Below, one piece after another: positions 1 through 8,223 of a stretch of DNA of 64,000 nucleotides. The notes beneath the pieces are model-generated. The model had not been told where the DNA came from. It searched no databases and saw nothing but the letters and a program-made list of their open reading frames with translations. The DNA is from Burkholderia sp. L27(2015) (GTDB lineage: Bacteria; Pseudomonadota; Gammaproteobacteria; Burkholderiales; Burkholderiaceae), in the NCBI RefSeq assembly GCF_009765705.1, contig NZ_LMUX01000024.1, forward strand, positions 135,549 through 199,548, written 5' to 3'. Numbering within the stretch: position 1 is the stretch's first letter; the number at the start of each line of letters is the position of its first letter. Both the position numbers and the translations under genes were made by a program.

Positions 1-381
1 GTCGCCGCGACAATGCCACCACCGAATGCCCCCGAATATTCGGCGTGCAAGGCTGCTATGAACGCAATGACCGCGTCGATGGCAAAGGCGGTGGCGACAG
101 ATGGAGTCACGGTCAATGCCGTCTCTCCCGGCACGATACACAGCTCGGCGCTAGATCACCGTTTCCGTGAGGTCGCTGCAGAACGTAACGTGGCGGACAA
201 GGACGCGCCATGGGAAGTTATCGAACGTGCCGTCCTGCCGATGTTTGCGCAGGTTCCTGTTGGCCGCGTTGGCCGACTGGACGAAATTTCGGATGCCGTC
301 GCCTTCCTCGCCAGTCCACTTTCTGGATACATTACCGGCATGAATCTGCGAATTGACGGCGGCCTATCGCCCAGCCTATAA
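1..381 (+). CDS. SDR family oxidoreductase, C-terminal part
   Basis: The reading frame is open from the left edge, so the N-terminal Rossmann half lies outside the window. The visible part starts just before the catalytic Tyr-x3-Lys motif (YSACK). It continues with the usual VNAVSPG stretch after the active site and ends with a GYITGMNLRIDGG C-terminus, the classical pattern of FabG-like NAD(P)-dependent short-chain dehydrogenases. Substrate cannot be told. No partner gene follows on the same strand; the next 970 bases lack a recognisable gene. Confidence 0.9.
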   Translation, partial: VAATMPPPNAPEYSACKAAMNAMTASMAKAVATDGVTVNAVSPGTIHSSALDHRFREVAAERNVADKDAPWEVIERAVLPMFAQVPVGRVGRLDEISDAVAFLASPLSGYITGMNLRIDGGLSPSL

Positions 382-1356
382 AATCATGACGTTCTACCGT
401 GAGTGCTCGCTTATTGGGGCGGATTCAACCGGTCGAGGCGGTCATTCCAGTGCCGTACGGCGACCGGCGGAATGGGATCGACAAAGCGCCATTTCCAATG
501 CGGTGCTGAAACAATGTCGCGAGTGGCCGCTTTTGTTAAGGGTTGTTCGATGCCTGCCCTTGTCTGCTGCCGCGTAAGCGCGCGATGGCGCATGGGGCCA
601 GGCGTTGGACAAGCCTCGAGGGAGGAAACCGCAGAGTGGACCAACGTGGCGTGAGGCTTGAGCGGCTAGCCTCATACAGCCCAAGGTGCTTATGCACGCG
701 ATAGCAGCAAGGACGAAACCGACAAAGGCATAGTTTCATTCGTCCGCGCTCTACTGAGGTGTCGCTGCTCGGCTCTTCCGCTTCCCGCACGCAGCGGTGG
801 CTCGTGGGATGGCTTCGCCCGCTTATCCAGGCACAGGCCACGCAGCCCAGCGAGGTGTGTCCTTCCATGATGAACGCCTTGATCTCAATCATACGGTCCA
901 CGTCGCTGTGGAGTCTACGAGAGACGACACAGTACTATTACCTTACGTTGTCACATGGAAGGAATTACGTCGCGGCAACTGCAGCCGCCCGGCTTCTGGC
1001 CGACTGATCGAGATCAAGGACGAGGAGCATTACCGCCGTTTTCTGTCCATCGTAGACATACCGCCCTGTGAAACCCCTAGGACCGCTATCTTTCAATTCC
1101 CAATCCCCGAGTTGAAGGAACCGGAAGTCGTCGGGCGCATCCTTCTCTGCAATCTTCTTCAGCTCGGACAACACCTCCAGAGTCGACGTCCAGAAGTTGT
1201 ACGTTACATGAAAGAGGATCGGGGAGGATGAGTACGAAAAGAGCTGCTGAAAATGCTGTCGCAACCTGATCAGTGTTGTCTTGTTGCTCGGCTTTGCCCT
1301 GCAGACAACTGCTTCGATCGCCGTGAGTTCAATAGCCTATGGCCATGGCTGAACAT
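382..1356. other. Gene-poor stretch, no recognised gene
   Basis: About 970 bases between the SDR end and the FUSC gene. Short open frames exist on both strands, but none has a convincing start, ribosome site and family. The most protein-like is on the minus strand at about 965-1264 (99 codons; ends in a DGQKTAVMLLVLDLDQ-like stretch). It may be the remnant of an unknown gene. The overlapping plus frame looks less natural. I could not assign any of it to a mobile element. Confidence 0.4.
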
Positions 1357-2610
1357 TTATCTCCGAGAACGTCTGAATTGACGAAATGCAAGGCGCACCG
1401 GTTCAAGCAGCACCATCCCGAAGGCAATACCGAATAGACGATACAGCCCTGGCTGGATATCTACATTGAAATAGGTATCCGGCACCAGTACCACCAGGAA
1501 CGCCAGCGCGAATTGCGTCCCGACATAGGCGACCCCGAGCTTGCCGTTTTCCACATGGCGTCCGACGATGACGCCGATGCACACCGCCAGCGTCATGGCG
1601 AGCGGCGAGTCGTGGGAGACCATCAGTATGCCGGTGGCCAGCAGCCCGCCTATGCTGCAGCCGATGAAGCGGTGGATTAGCTTTGAAGTCGCAGGATGAT
1701 GCGCGGCTGAGAGGCTGGCGACCGGTACCATCATGACCGCCAGGATGGTGGTGCTGGACTGGCTGAGCGCTTCGATACCGAACCAGGCCCACACCCATGG
1801 AATCATGGCAAGGGCGATCGCGCCCTGCATGGCATTGTGAAATGCAGCTTTATGCCAAAGCGGGGACTTCAGAATGAGCGCCTCCTGAACGGATTGGCCG
1901 CCCGGCCCCAGGAATTTTCGGCGAATCGAGACCGCCGAAACCGCGCTGACAAGCACGGATGCGCAGGTGCCGGCCGACACCTCGATGAACCGCGACCTGG
2001 CGAAGACGCCAAGCGCCTCGCCCGGATGTTCCATGCCGTCGATGAGCACCATGGAGAAGGTCAATCCAGCAAAGAGCCACGCATAGCCGCTGCGGCGGAT
2101 CAGTGCGAAATACAGCGTCACGGCGCCGACTACGGCCAACGCGGTGCTGAGCAGGATCGAGGAGTGCATGATACGGTCCGCCAGCAGCCATGCCAGCGCT
2201 GCGCCGGTGGCGGTCCCCATGACCCGCAGGCTGCCGCGCTTCAGGCTTTCAGAAAAATCCGAGCGGATCACCATGTATCCGCTGAATGCAGCCCATCCAA
2301 CATTTCGGACACCTATGAGATGGGCGGCGGCGATTGCCAGGAGGACCGATACAACGCATTCGCATTCGTCGATGATGCGAGGGCCTCGTTCGGGCCAGGA
2401 TACGAAATCGCGGGCGATGCCCGCGTTGAGTACACTAAAATCATCGATTGCTTTTCTTGTCCAAGACATGCGGTCTCCGGTCAGCGATGCGGCATCCTCG
2501 TATGCAAGCTGATCCAGCTCATCGGTGGTTACGTAAGATCGTCTTGGCGGTGTGCCGAGAGGCGGCGCCGTGCCGAACCATTCCAATTGCAGAGCAGTTT
2601 TAGCGGGCAC
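1357..2610 (-). CDS. FUSC family membrane protein (aromatic-acid exporter-like)
   Basis: 417 residues from a GTG start; an internal ATG at residue 48 is a possible alternative. Two hydrophobic blocks of several membrane helices each (about residues 85-215 and 265-400) are separated by a basic loop (about 225-250), the repeated layout of FUSC/AaeB-type inner-membrane proteins. Such proteins export aromatic carboxylates, or work with membrane-fusion partners, none of which is nearby. It is shorter than full AaeB (about 650 residues) and lacks the large cytoplasmic domains. It lies last in the minus-strand set that starts at the hydrolase gene, which suggests efflux of a substrate or toxic intermediate. 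Substrate is inferred only. Confidence 0.75.
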   Translation of the reverse strand: MPAKTALQLEWFGTAPPLGTPPRRSYVTTDELDQLAYEDAASLTGDRMSWTRKAIDDFSVLNAGIARDFVSWPERGPRIIDECECVVSVLLAIAAAHLIGVRNVGWAAFSGYMVIRSDFSESLKRGSLRVMGTATGAALAWLLADRIMHSSILLSTALAVVGAVTLYFALIRRSGYAWLFAGLTFSMVLIDGMEHPGEALGVFARSRFIEVSAGTCASVLVSAVSAVSIRRKFLGPGGQSVQEALILKSPLWHKAAFHNAMQGAIALAMIPWVWAWFGIEALSQSSTTILAVMMVPVASLSAAHHPATSKLIHRFIGCSIGGLLATGILMVSHDSPLAMTLAVCIGVIVGRHVENGKLGVAYVGTQFALAFLVVLVPDTYFNVDIQPGLYRLFGIAFGMVLLEPVRLAFRQFRRSRR

Positions 2611-2659
2611 CCGAAGAATGCATCTCGACTAATTTGGCGGCGCTGCGTGCGGTAACACG

Positions 2660-2780
2660 CAGCGCGAGACACCCATCAAGGTTCGTCAAGTCAAATATTT
2701 GAACAACATCGTCGAGCAGGACCATCGGGCCATCAAACGCATCACTTGGCCGATGCCGGGGTTCAAAGATTTCGGAACCG
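2660..2780 (+). pseudogene. IS6-family transposase, C-terminal fragment
   Basis: The plus strand reads KVRQVKYLNNIVEQDHRAIK followed by R and a GFKDF stretch. This is the hallmark region around the catalytic glutamate of IS6/IS26-type DDE transposases. The match stops abruptly at about 2778, nine bases before the stop codon of the convergent NIPSNAP gene. The N-terminus and the inverted repeats are missing. It is a scar of a former insertion sequence, not a working element. Confidence 0.85.
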
Positions 2781-2786
2781 GTGGCC

Positions 2787-3395
2787 TCAGCAAAGTGGTG
2801 AGTACTCTTCCGGAATGCAGATCGTTGATGTCGCCCTTGCAATCTGTTCCGGGCCGCCTTTCGGTGGCCACAGGCCGTCGGCATAGTGACGTGCGCGTAG
2901 CGCAACGCGTTCCTCCAGGCTGGAAAACCCCCAGATATGGGTGATCCGGGGCGGCCCATCCAGAGCATACATATTGATCACCAAATGGCGGCTGTAGTCG
3001 TGAGCGGGACCCATGGCCTGCTCCCATCCCGCCAGGGTCGGTGGCAAGCCACCGGGCTTCAGATGGTAGGTTCGGAATTCATAGAATCGCCCGAATGCCA
3101 GGGGCTCGACGTCGGGCAGAAAAGGGAAGCGCGCGTACCGCTCCATGCTCAATCGGCTGGACGGGTCATCGATACCGAATGGATGGGCGCTCATGAGCGC
3201 CCGCAGCCGCTCCCTTTCGAACGCCTCGGCGGTCTCGAAGCTTCGCAATAGCTTGATCTGAAAGAGCTCGCCGATCTCTGTGCGCCAAGCGCCCAGGAGC
3301 CGACCTTCCCCATCCAGAACCCAGTTGCGCGCCGCGGTAGAGACGGCGGTTTGTTCCAGCGGTGAGCTGGAAATCGTAGTCAGTTCATAGAGCAT
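2787..3395 (-). CDS. NIPSNAP family protein
   Basis: 202 residues with an AAGGAG ribosome site before the ATG. The C-terminal half contains the family's FYEFRTYHLKPG stretch and ends with an IWGFSSLEER...Y segment. The N-terminal half (LYELTTI...) is a second, diverged ferredoxin-like repeat, as in two-domain bacterial NIPSNAP proteins. These small alpha+beta barrel proteins have no settled function and often sit in catabolic operons. Here it follows an aldehyde dehydrogenase by about 140 bases. The last residues run up to the IS6 scar, so the extreme C-terminus may have been altered. Confidence 0.85.
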   Translation of the reverse strand: MLYELTTISSSPLEQTAVSTAARNWVLDGEGRLLGAWRTEIGELFQIKLLRSFETAEAFERERLRALMSAHPFGIDDPSSRLSMERYARFPFLPDVEPLAFGRFYEFRTYHLKPGGLPPTLAGWEQAMGPAHDYSRHLVINMYALDGPPRITHIWGFSSLEERVALRARHYADGLWPPKGGPEQIARATSTICIPEEYSPLC

Positions 3396-3532
3396 GATGT
3401 TCTCCTTGATAACGCGACTGTCACGTTGCGTTGAAGCTTGCGCGGACAGCCCGGTGAGTCAAAACAACGATGTCAACCCGCCGGCGGTTGCTTGCTGGAC
3501 TGATTGACTAGCACGCCGAAGAGCAGGTCCAT

Positions 3533-4999
3533 TTAGCCAATGACAAACGGATCGCGGCTCTTGCCGGAGAGTTCAATCCAGATCGCCTTGGTTTCCAGAT
3601 ACGCGTGAATGGCATCAGCTCCGTTCTCGCGACCAATGCCCGAGTCACCGAAGCCGCCGAACGGGACCTGAGGTGCCACGACACGATAAGTATTCACCCA
3701 GACCGTGCCTGTGCGAAGGCGCGATGCGACCCGATGGCCCTGGTGAATGTCCTTGGTCCACACGCCTCCGGCGAGGCCGAACTTCGTGTTGTTGGCAATA
3801 GCGACGGCTTCATCCTCCGAATCGAATGTGATCACCGACAGTACGGGACCGAATATCTCCTCGTTCAGCGACCGAGCGTCTGGGCGCAGCCCGGTCAGCA
3901 CGGTCGGTTGAACGAATAGAGCTCCGAGCTCGGGGACCTGTTTACCGCCACATGCGAAAGTCGCCCCCTCGGCTCGAGCAGCCTCGAAATGTTCAAGAAC
4001 CTTGGCCAGTTGGCGATCGTTGGCTAAAGGTCCCATCTCCGTAGTCGGATCGGTGGGATCGCCCAACACGATGGTCTGAGCTCGCGCCACAATCCGTTTG
4101 ACCAGTTCGTCGGCAATCGAGCTGTGGGCGATCAACCTTGAGCCTGCCAAACAGGTCTGCCCGCTAGCCGCGAAGATGCCCGCAATCACTCCATTCGCGG
4201 CGGCCGCAAGATCGGCGTCAGGGAACACGATTTGTGCCGATTTACCGCCCAGTTCCAGCGTCGTTCGGGCGAAATTCTCTGCCGCGGCGTGCGCGATCGC
4301 CCGACCCACCTCGGTTGACCCCGTGAAGGCAATCTTGTTGATATCCGGATGAGTAGAGAGAGCCTTCCCCGTCTCTGGACCGACCCCGGTCACGACGTTT
4401 ACGACACCAGGAGGAAAGCCTGCCTCGTGCGCCAGTTTTGCCAGTTCCACCGTAGACGCAGGCGTGTAGTCACTCGGCTTAATAACGGCAGTACAACCGG
4501 CCGCCAGCGCTGCCGCAAGTTTGAACGTGAGCAATAACAACGGCGAATTCCAGGGCGTGATCATTGCAACCACACCAACGGGAACTTCTTGTGTGTAGAC
4601 AAGATAGTTTGACTTGTCGGTCGGAACAACCTTGCCGGTGACCTTATCGGCCATGCCGGCGAAGTAGCGGTACCAGTCCGGCAGCGCACGCATCTGCTCG
4701 GACATCTCACGCAGAAGCTTTCCGTTGTCTCGCGTCTCGATCTGTGCCAACCGCTCTGCGTCGCGCTCAATCAGTGATGCCAACTTCCACAGCAGCTTGC
4801 CTCGTGCCGGCGCGGTGAGTTGGCCCCAATCGCCTGTAAGCGCCTTGCGCGCCGCCTTGACGGCTGTATCGACGTCTGCTGCCGTGCCATTGGCAACAAG
4901 AGCCCAGGGCTCGCCAGTGGCTGGATTGAACGATTCGTACGTCTCGGCGCCTGGCACTGAGGCGCCATCGATGAACATTTGAACTTCGGTATTCGACAT
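3533..4999 (-). CDS. NAD(P)-dependent aldehyde dehydrogenase
   Basis: 488 residues from the ATG at 4999, chosen because a GGAGAA ribosome site stands 8 bases upstream; an upstream extension to 5059 is possible but has no such site. All family landmarks are present: the ITPWNSP nucleotide-binding region (about 147-153), FTGSTEVG (225-232), general base E249 in LELGGKS, nucleophile C283 in GQTC, and EEIFGPV near the C-terminus. It oxidises an aldehyde to a carboxylate in the cytoplasm. The neighbouring hydrolase and cupin point to an ester- or lactone-derived aldehyde, but the substrate is not readable. Confidence 0.95.
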   Translation of the reverse strand: MSNTEVQMFIDGASVPGAETYESFNPATGEPWALVANGTAADVDTAVKAARKALTGDWGQLTAPARGKLLWKLASLIERDAERLAQIETRDNGKLLREMSEQMRALPDWYRYFAGMADKVTGKVVPTDKSNYLVYTQEVPVGVVAMITPWNSPLLLLTFKLAAALAAGCTAVIKPSDYTPASTVELAKLAHEAGFPPGVVNVVTGVGPETGKALSTHPDINKIAFTGSTEVGRAIAHAAAENFARTTLELGGKSAQIVFPDADLAAAANGVIAGIFAASGQTCLAGSRLIAHSSIADELVKRIVARAQTIVLGDPTDPTTEMGPLANDRQLAKVLEHFEAARAEGATFACGGKQVPELGALFVQPTVLTGLRPDARSLNEEIFGPVLSVITFDSEDEAVAIANNTKFGLAGGVWTKDIHQGHRVASRLRTGTVWVNTYRVVAPQVPFGGFGDSGIGRENGADAIHAYLETKAIWIELSGKSRDPFVIG

Positions 5000-5097
5000 C
5001 TTGAATTTCTCCGGGGATGAGGGACGACCATGCTTGCGGCCAGTCACCGATGGAAGCAATGTCCTTGCTGAATTATCGTCTTGACCCGTTGCGGCGA

Positions 5098-5514
5098 TTA
5101 CTTGGGTGTGGCACCATTTAGACCGGCAACTCGCAGGCCATCTTCGTATTGCTTGTCGGTGACTTCATCAAGCCAATCGGTTGTGCCAAAGGAACTGGCC
5201 ACGTGGGTCAGGACACTATCCGAGGCAGCTCCATGCCAGTGGATTTCACCGCCTTCGATCCAAGCGATGTCACCTACACTCAGCACCTCAGCCCTCCCGT
5301 CAGCGGTGACTACGAGACCACGGCCGTTCGATGGGATGATGAGCTGCCCCTTTTGATGTTTGTGCCAGAACGTTCGAGCGCGTGGCGCGAAGATGACGTT
5401 ATTTACCGTTGGGTCTTGGCCTGGTTTGGATAACGCGTCGCCCCAGACACTGCCGGTGAAGTTCGTCGAGCGTTGCTCGCTCGGCAGGCCGGCTCTTCCC
5501 CGTATGATCAGCAT
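5098..5514 (-). CDS. Cupin-domain protein
   Basis: 138 residues from the ATG at 5514, which overlaps the stop of the upstream hydrolase by one base (TGATG), indicating translational coupling. The first cupin motif is visible as RTFWHKHQKGQ: both histidines are kept, but glutamine occupies the usual glutamate position. The second motif ends in IHWHG. Single-domain cupins of this kind are small metal enzymes (dioxygenase, isomerase or decarboxylase accessory) and often accompany carboxymuconolactone decarboxylases. A fragment of such a decarboxylase lies just beyond the hydrolase. Exact activity unknown. Confidence 0.85.
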   Translation of the reverse strand: MLIIRGRAGLPSEQRSTNFTGSVWGDALSKPGQDPTVNNVIFAPRARTFWHKHQKGQLIIPSNGRGLVVTADGRAEVLSVGDIAWIEGGEIHWHGAASDSVLTHVASSFGTTDWLDEVTDKQYEDGLRVAGLNGATPK

Positions 5515-6770
5515 CAGATTTTCTCCGTTCGGGTCTGGGCGATGGCATCGAACGCGGGATACAGGTACTTGCCGCAGCCAATAGGGTCCTCCGACATAGG
5601 AAAGTGGCCGCACCCCTTCATGACGATCAACTCACCGCCGAGCTGATTGGCCGCCTCCCGGCTCATTTCGACCGTGGCGGAATAATCGTATTCCCCCGTA
5701 AGAATATAGAGCGGACAGGTGGCCGGCTTGAGCGAGGCAGCGTGCTTCGGTAGATCGATAGAATAAAAGTGCGTGTCGCCCTGGTAGACACCCGGCCCTC
5801 CCTGCGCGTATTGCCAAAGGGTCTGTGCGCGCGGCCCCGCTGGCGACGACGGCGCGATCAAGCCTCTTTCCCAACTGACCATGAACGCTGAGTGATCGAC
5901 GTCGAGGCGATTGGTCCAGTCGACGAAACGTCCCGGATTGCCGAGACCGCCCTCTAGCGCACAGACGCCGGCAAACTTGTCACTGTGGTTGCTAGCCAAA
6001 TACAGACAGATCGCGCCGCCGATAGAGCAGCCAGTCAGAATAGGGTGATCGAGATCAAGGGCCGCAATGAATGCCAGTACGGTGTCCGCGTAGGTTTGGG
6101 TAGTCAACGCATAACGCTGGTCTTCCCAGTCGTCCGGTGGATCCGAGCGGCCGTGCCAGGGCAGATCGAATGCATAGAGGCGATAACGTGAAGTTAATTC
6201 AGGGTCTTCAAGCATGTGGCGGAATTGCCGTGAATCCGAGCCAGCGGTATGCAGACAGACTACGGGGACGCCTTTGCCCGCTGCTTCGAAGTAGATGCGT
6301 TGCGGCACGCCATTAACGTCGATGGTCATATAGCGCCCTTCGATCGGGCTGAGGCCTTTACGCAATGGGGGTGCCTTAGCCGTCGGCGAGCGTTTTCCTA
6401 CCTGCGTTTCACGCAGCTTCTCAACGATACGGTCAAGGACTACAGTGGCGCGTGCCCAACTTGCGCGATCGCCACCGATCCGCTCGGCACCCTGCGTTGA
6501 AACGATTGCCCCCACGGAGGTGAAGCCGCGCGGAGGAACTGGTGCGCAAAACAATTTCCATTCTTCGCCGGTTATTGCGATCGAGAAATCCCAACTCGCG
6601 TTGATACCGACATCCGGAAGATAGTGAACGCCCTCACGGGTAATTTCAACGCCAAAGCGGACGTTGTCGATCTCAAGCAGCGCTCGACTACGATGAGGTG
6701 CGGGTAAGCCGGTCAACGTGCAAGCCTTCACCGCTTCTTGCACAAGCGAATGATCCAATTTCCGTGTCAT
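5514..6770 (-). CDS. Alpha/beta hydrolase with N-terminal SCP2-like domain
   Basis: 418 residues, well above the usual 270-300 for this fold. Residues 1-120 form a separate domain with a SWDFSIAITGEEWKLF stretch that resembles SCP2-type lipid-binding domains. Residues about 145-418 are the hydrolase: nucleophile S249 in GCSIGGA, acid in GEYDYS, and histidine in GCGHFPMSEDP. An AAGGAG ribosome site precedes the ATG. It is the first gene of the minus-strand set with cupin, aldehyde dehydrogenase, NIPSNAP and FUSC exporter. It probably opens an ester or ring-fission product; the N-terminal domain may bind a hydrophobic substrate. That role is an inference. Confidence 0.85.
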   Translation of the reverse strand: MTRKLDHSLVQEAVKACTLTGLPAPHRSRALLEIDNVRFGVEITREGVHYLPDVGINASWDFSIAITGEEWKLFCAPVPPRGFTSVGAIVSTQGAERIGGDRASWARATVVLDRIVEKLRETQVGKRSPTAKAPPLRKGLSPIEGRYMTIDVNGVPQRIYFEAAGKGVPVVCLHTAGSDSRQFRHMLEDPELTSRYRLYAFDLPWHGRSDPPDDWEDQRYALTTQTYADTVLAFIAALDLDHPILTGCSIGGAICLYLASNHSDKFAGVCALEGGLGNPGRFVDWTNRLDVDHSAFMVSWERGLIAPSSPAGPRAQTLWQYAQGGPGVYQGDTHFYSIDLPKHAASLKPATCPLYILTGEYDYSATVEMSREAANQLGGELIVMKGCGHFPMSEDPIGCGKYLYPAFDAIAQTRTEKI

Positions 6771-6850
6771 TTGGTCTAGCTCCTTAATGTGGTTTGTATA
6801 AGCAAAATCTCAGCATGACAACATCGTGATAGAGGTTAGGCATCCTAATT

Positions 6851-6973
6851 TTACTGTTTCGAAAAACCCTGTAAGACGCCGCAGTACACAGCGCCCTGAA
6901 GTGGAACCTCGCGGATCTCTTCGGGCGTGCAGCCGTTTCTTAAGGCGTCGCGAAGGTGCAGCCGCAGATCATC
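6851..6973 (-). pseudogene. Carboxymuconolactone decarboxylase family, C-terminal fragment
   Basis: The minus strand reads DDLRLHLRDALRNGCTPEEI, then REV...QGAVYCGV and an in-frame stop at 6851-6853. This matches the C-terminal helices of carboxymuconolactone decarboxylase/AhpD-like proteins, including the NGCTPEEI and AVYCG signatures. There is no start codon and the N-terminal half is absent, so this is a truncated remnant lying between the hydrolase and the GntR gene. Confidence 0.75.
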
Positions 6974-6994
6974 AGAACTTTATTTGATGTACCC

Positions 6995-7702
6995 TTATTT
7001 AGGGTTCTGGCTTTTCGAAATACCCGTTTGTTCGCGATCTCTAAGTGTGGCAAGGGCAGCTTGCGCCGCACCCGCCACGTGGTCCTGACAGCAACGCCAT
7101 GCTAAATCCTCGTCACCCGCGAGCAGCGCTGCGCCAAACACTTTCATTTGCGCAAGACTTTCCTTGTTCCGGTGTGGGCGGGCGATGCCGATTGAGCGTA
7201 ACTGCATAGCTCGTACATGGATGCTTCTTAATCCGGCCGCCAACACACTGTTGTCTGCTCCGTCAATCAGGATCGAATAAAAGCGCTCTTTCGCGTCCAG
7301 CAAGCTTTCGAGATCTCCAGCTTCGTACACCTGGTCAAATTCGTCGACCACGGCATGTAGCGCCGCCCGATGTTGAGGGAGAGCGCGTCGCGCGAATTGC
7401 CTCGCCATATGGCCCTCAAGGACACCACGCGACTCATAAAGCTCTTCTGCGATTTTCAATGTAATAGGTGCAACAATCGGCCCTTTAACAGGCAGCGTGA
7501 CGACAAGCCCCTCAGATTCAAGCTCGCGTAGTGCTTCGCGCACGGACGTTCGGCTTACCCCAGTCATCTCACACAGGTCGCGCTCTACCAGCCGCTGACC
7601 AGGCTCAAATTTTCCACGTGCAAACGCCTTGCGCAGCATGGCGGCAACTTGCTGACGCAACGGCGCCGCCGAGACAATCTGGAAAACGCGTGCTTCGGAC
7701 AT
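6995..7702 (-). CDS. GntR family (FadR/FCD subfamily) transcriptional regulator
   Basis: 235 residues. An N-terminal winged helix (about 10-75, with the GVSRTSVREALRELESEGLV recognition segment) is followed by an all-helical FCD effector domain with metal-type histidines spread to the C-terminus. FCD regulators usually repress nearby catabolic genes and are released by a small carboxylate. The gene lies upstream of the hydrolase/cupin/aldehyde dehydrogenase set on the same strand. The region directly 5' of its start holds strong dyads, consistent with autoregulation. Confidence 0.92.
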   Translation of the reverse strand: MSEARVFQIVSAAPLRQQVAAMLRKAFARGKFEPGQRLVERDLCEMTGVSRTSVREALRELESEGLVVTLPVKGPIVAPITLKIAEELYESRGVLEGHMARQFARRALPQHRAALHAVVDEFDQVYEAGDLESLLDAKERFYSILIDGADNSVLAAGLRSIHVRAMQLRSIGIARPHRNKESLAQMKVFGAALLAGDEDLAWRCCQDHVAGAAQAALATLRDREQTGISKSQNPK

Positions 7703-7730
7703 ATTTTCCTCAATACAAGTCAGCAGTCGT

Positions 7731-7800
7731 TAATAGCGTAATACGGTAATATGCTATTAGCATAGGAGGCCAAACGACACTTAGCAAGGACCGTATTACG
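7731..7800. promoter_or_regulatory. Nested dyads upstream of the GntR gene, likely operator region
   Basis: Two perfect inverted repeats lie just upstream of the regulator start: TAATAGC (7731-7737) with GCTATTA (7753-7759), and CGTAATACGGT (7737-7747) with ACCGTATTACG (7790-7800, 42 bases between the arms). The 11-bp arms are too long to be chance in this GC-rich context. Position suggests an operator for the adjacent FCD regulator; binding is inferred. Confidence 0.55.
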
Positions 7801-7810
7801 GTCATAAACT

Positions 7811-8223
7811 AGTGCCATATCATTTTCGCCGTTTTCCGGAAACTGGAAATTCCGCGAAACCCTTTCCAGGCACCGATTTCCGGACATGATTGGGTTGTAA
7901 GCCGGAACCGCAGAACTTTTGGAAATCTTTTCCGTTCAAATGATTACAGGAGATCAAGACCGGCGAGCATGGCTGCTTTTCCTCCTCATTTCAAAATCTC
8001 TTATTGTAGGTTTAACCAGTTGCGAGCGCGGCTCATCATGTACAGCGGCATGGGCTTCTTCTCCGCATACTTTGATATTCTAAGAAGTCTATTATTTATT
8101 AATTCGTTATACGAATCATAATTGGTTCACCGCCGCGATTTACTTGACGAAGTCAGCCTCACGGTGCTCCGCGAATAAACTGTCCGACGCAGCCGCAATT
8201 GCTGCGGCCAATAACGAGTGTCT
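7811..8223. other. Intergenic region with one strong palindrome
   Basis: About 410 bases without a gene I can support. It is AT-richer than its surroundings near 8080-8120 and holds a perfect interrupted palindrome, ATTCGTTATACGAAT, at 8102-8116. A short hairpin with arms GCCGCA/TGCGGC is centred near 8200, downstream of the shikimate-dehydrogenase-like gene; it lacks a T-tract. Confidence 0.5.

Noticed and set aside
797-1231. Plus-strand frame of 144 codons as a gene
   Set aside because: No ribosome site or family features, and composition looks like the antisense of the slightly more protein-like minus frame at 965-1264.
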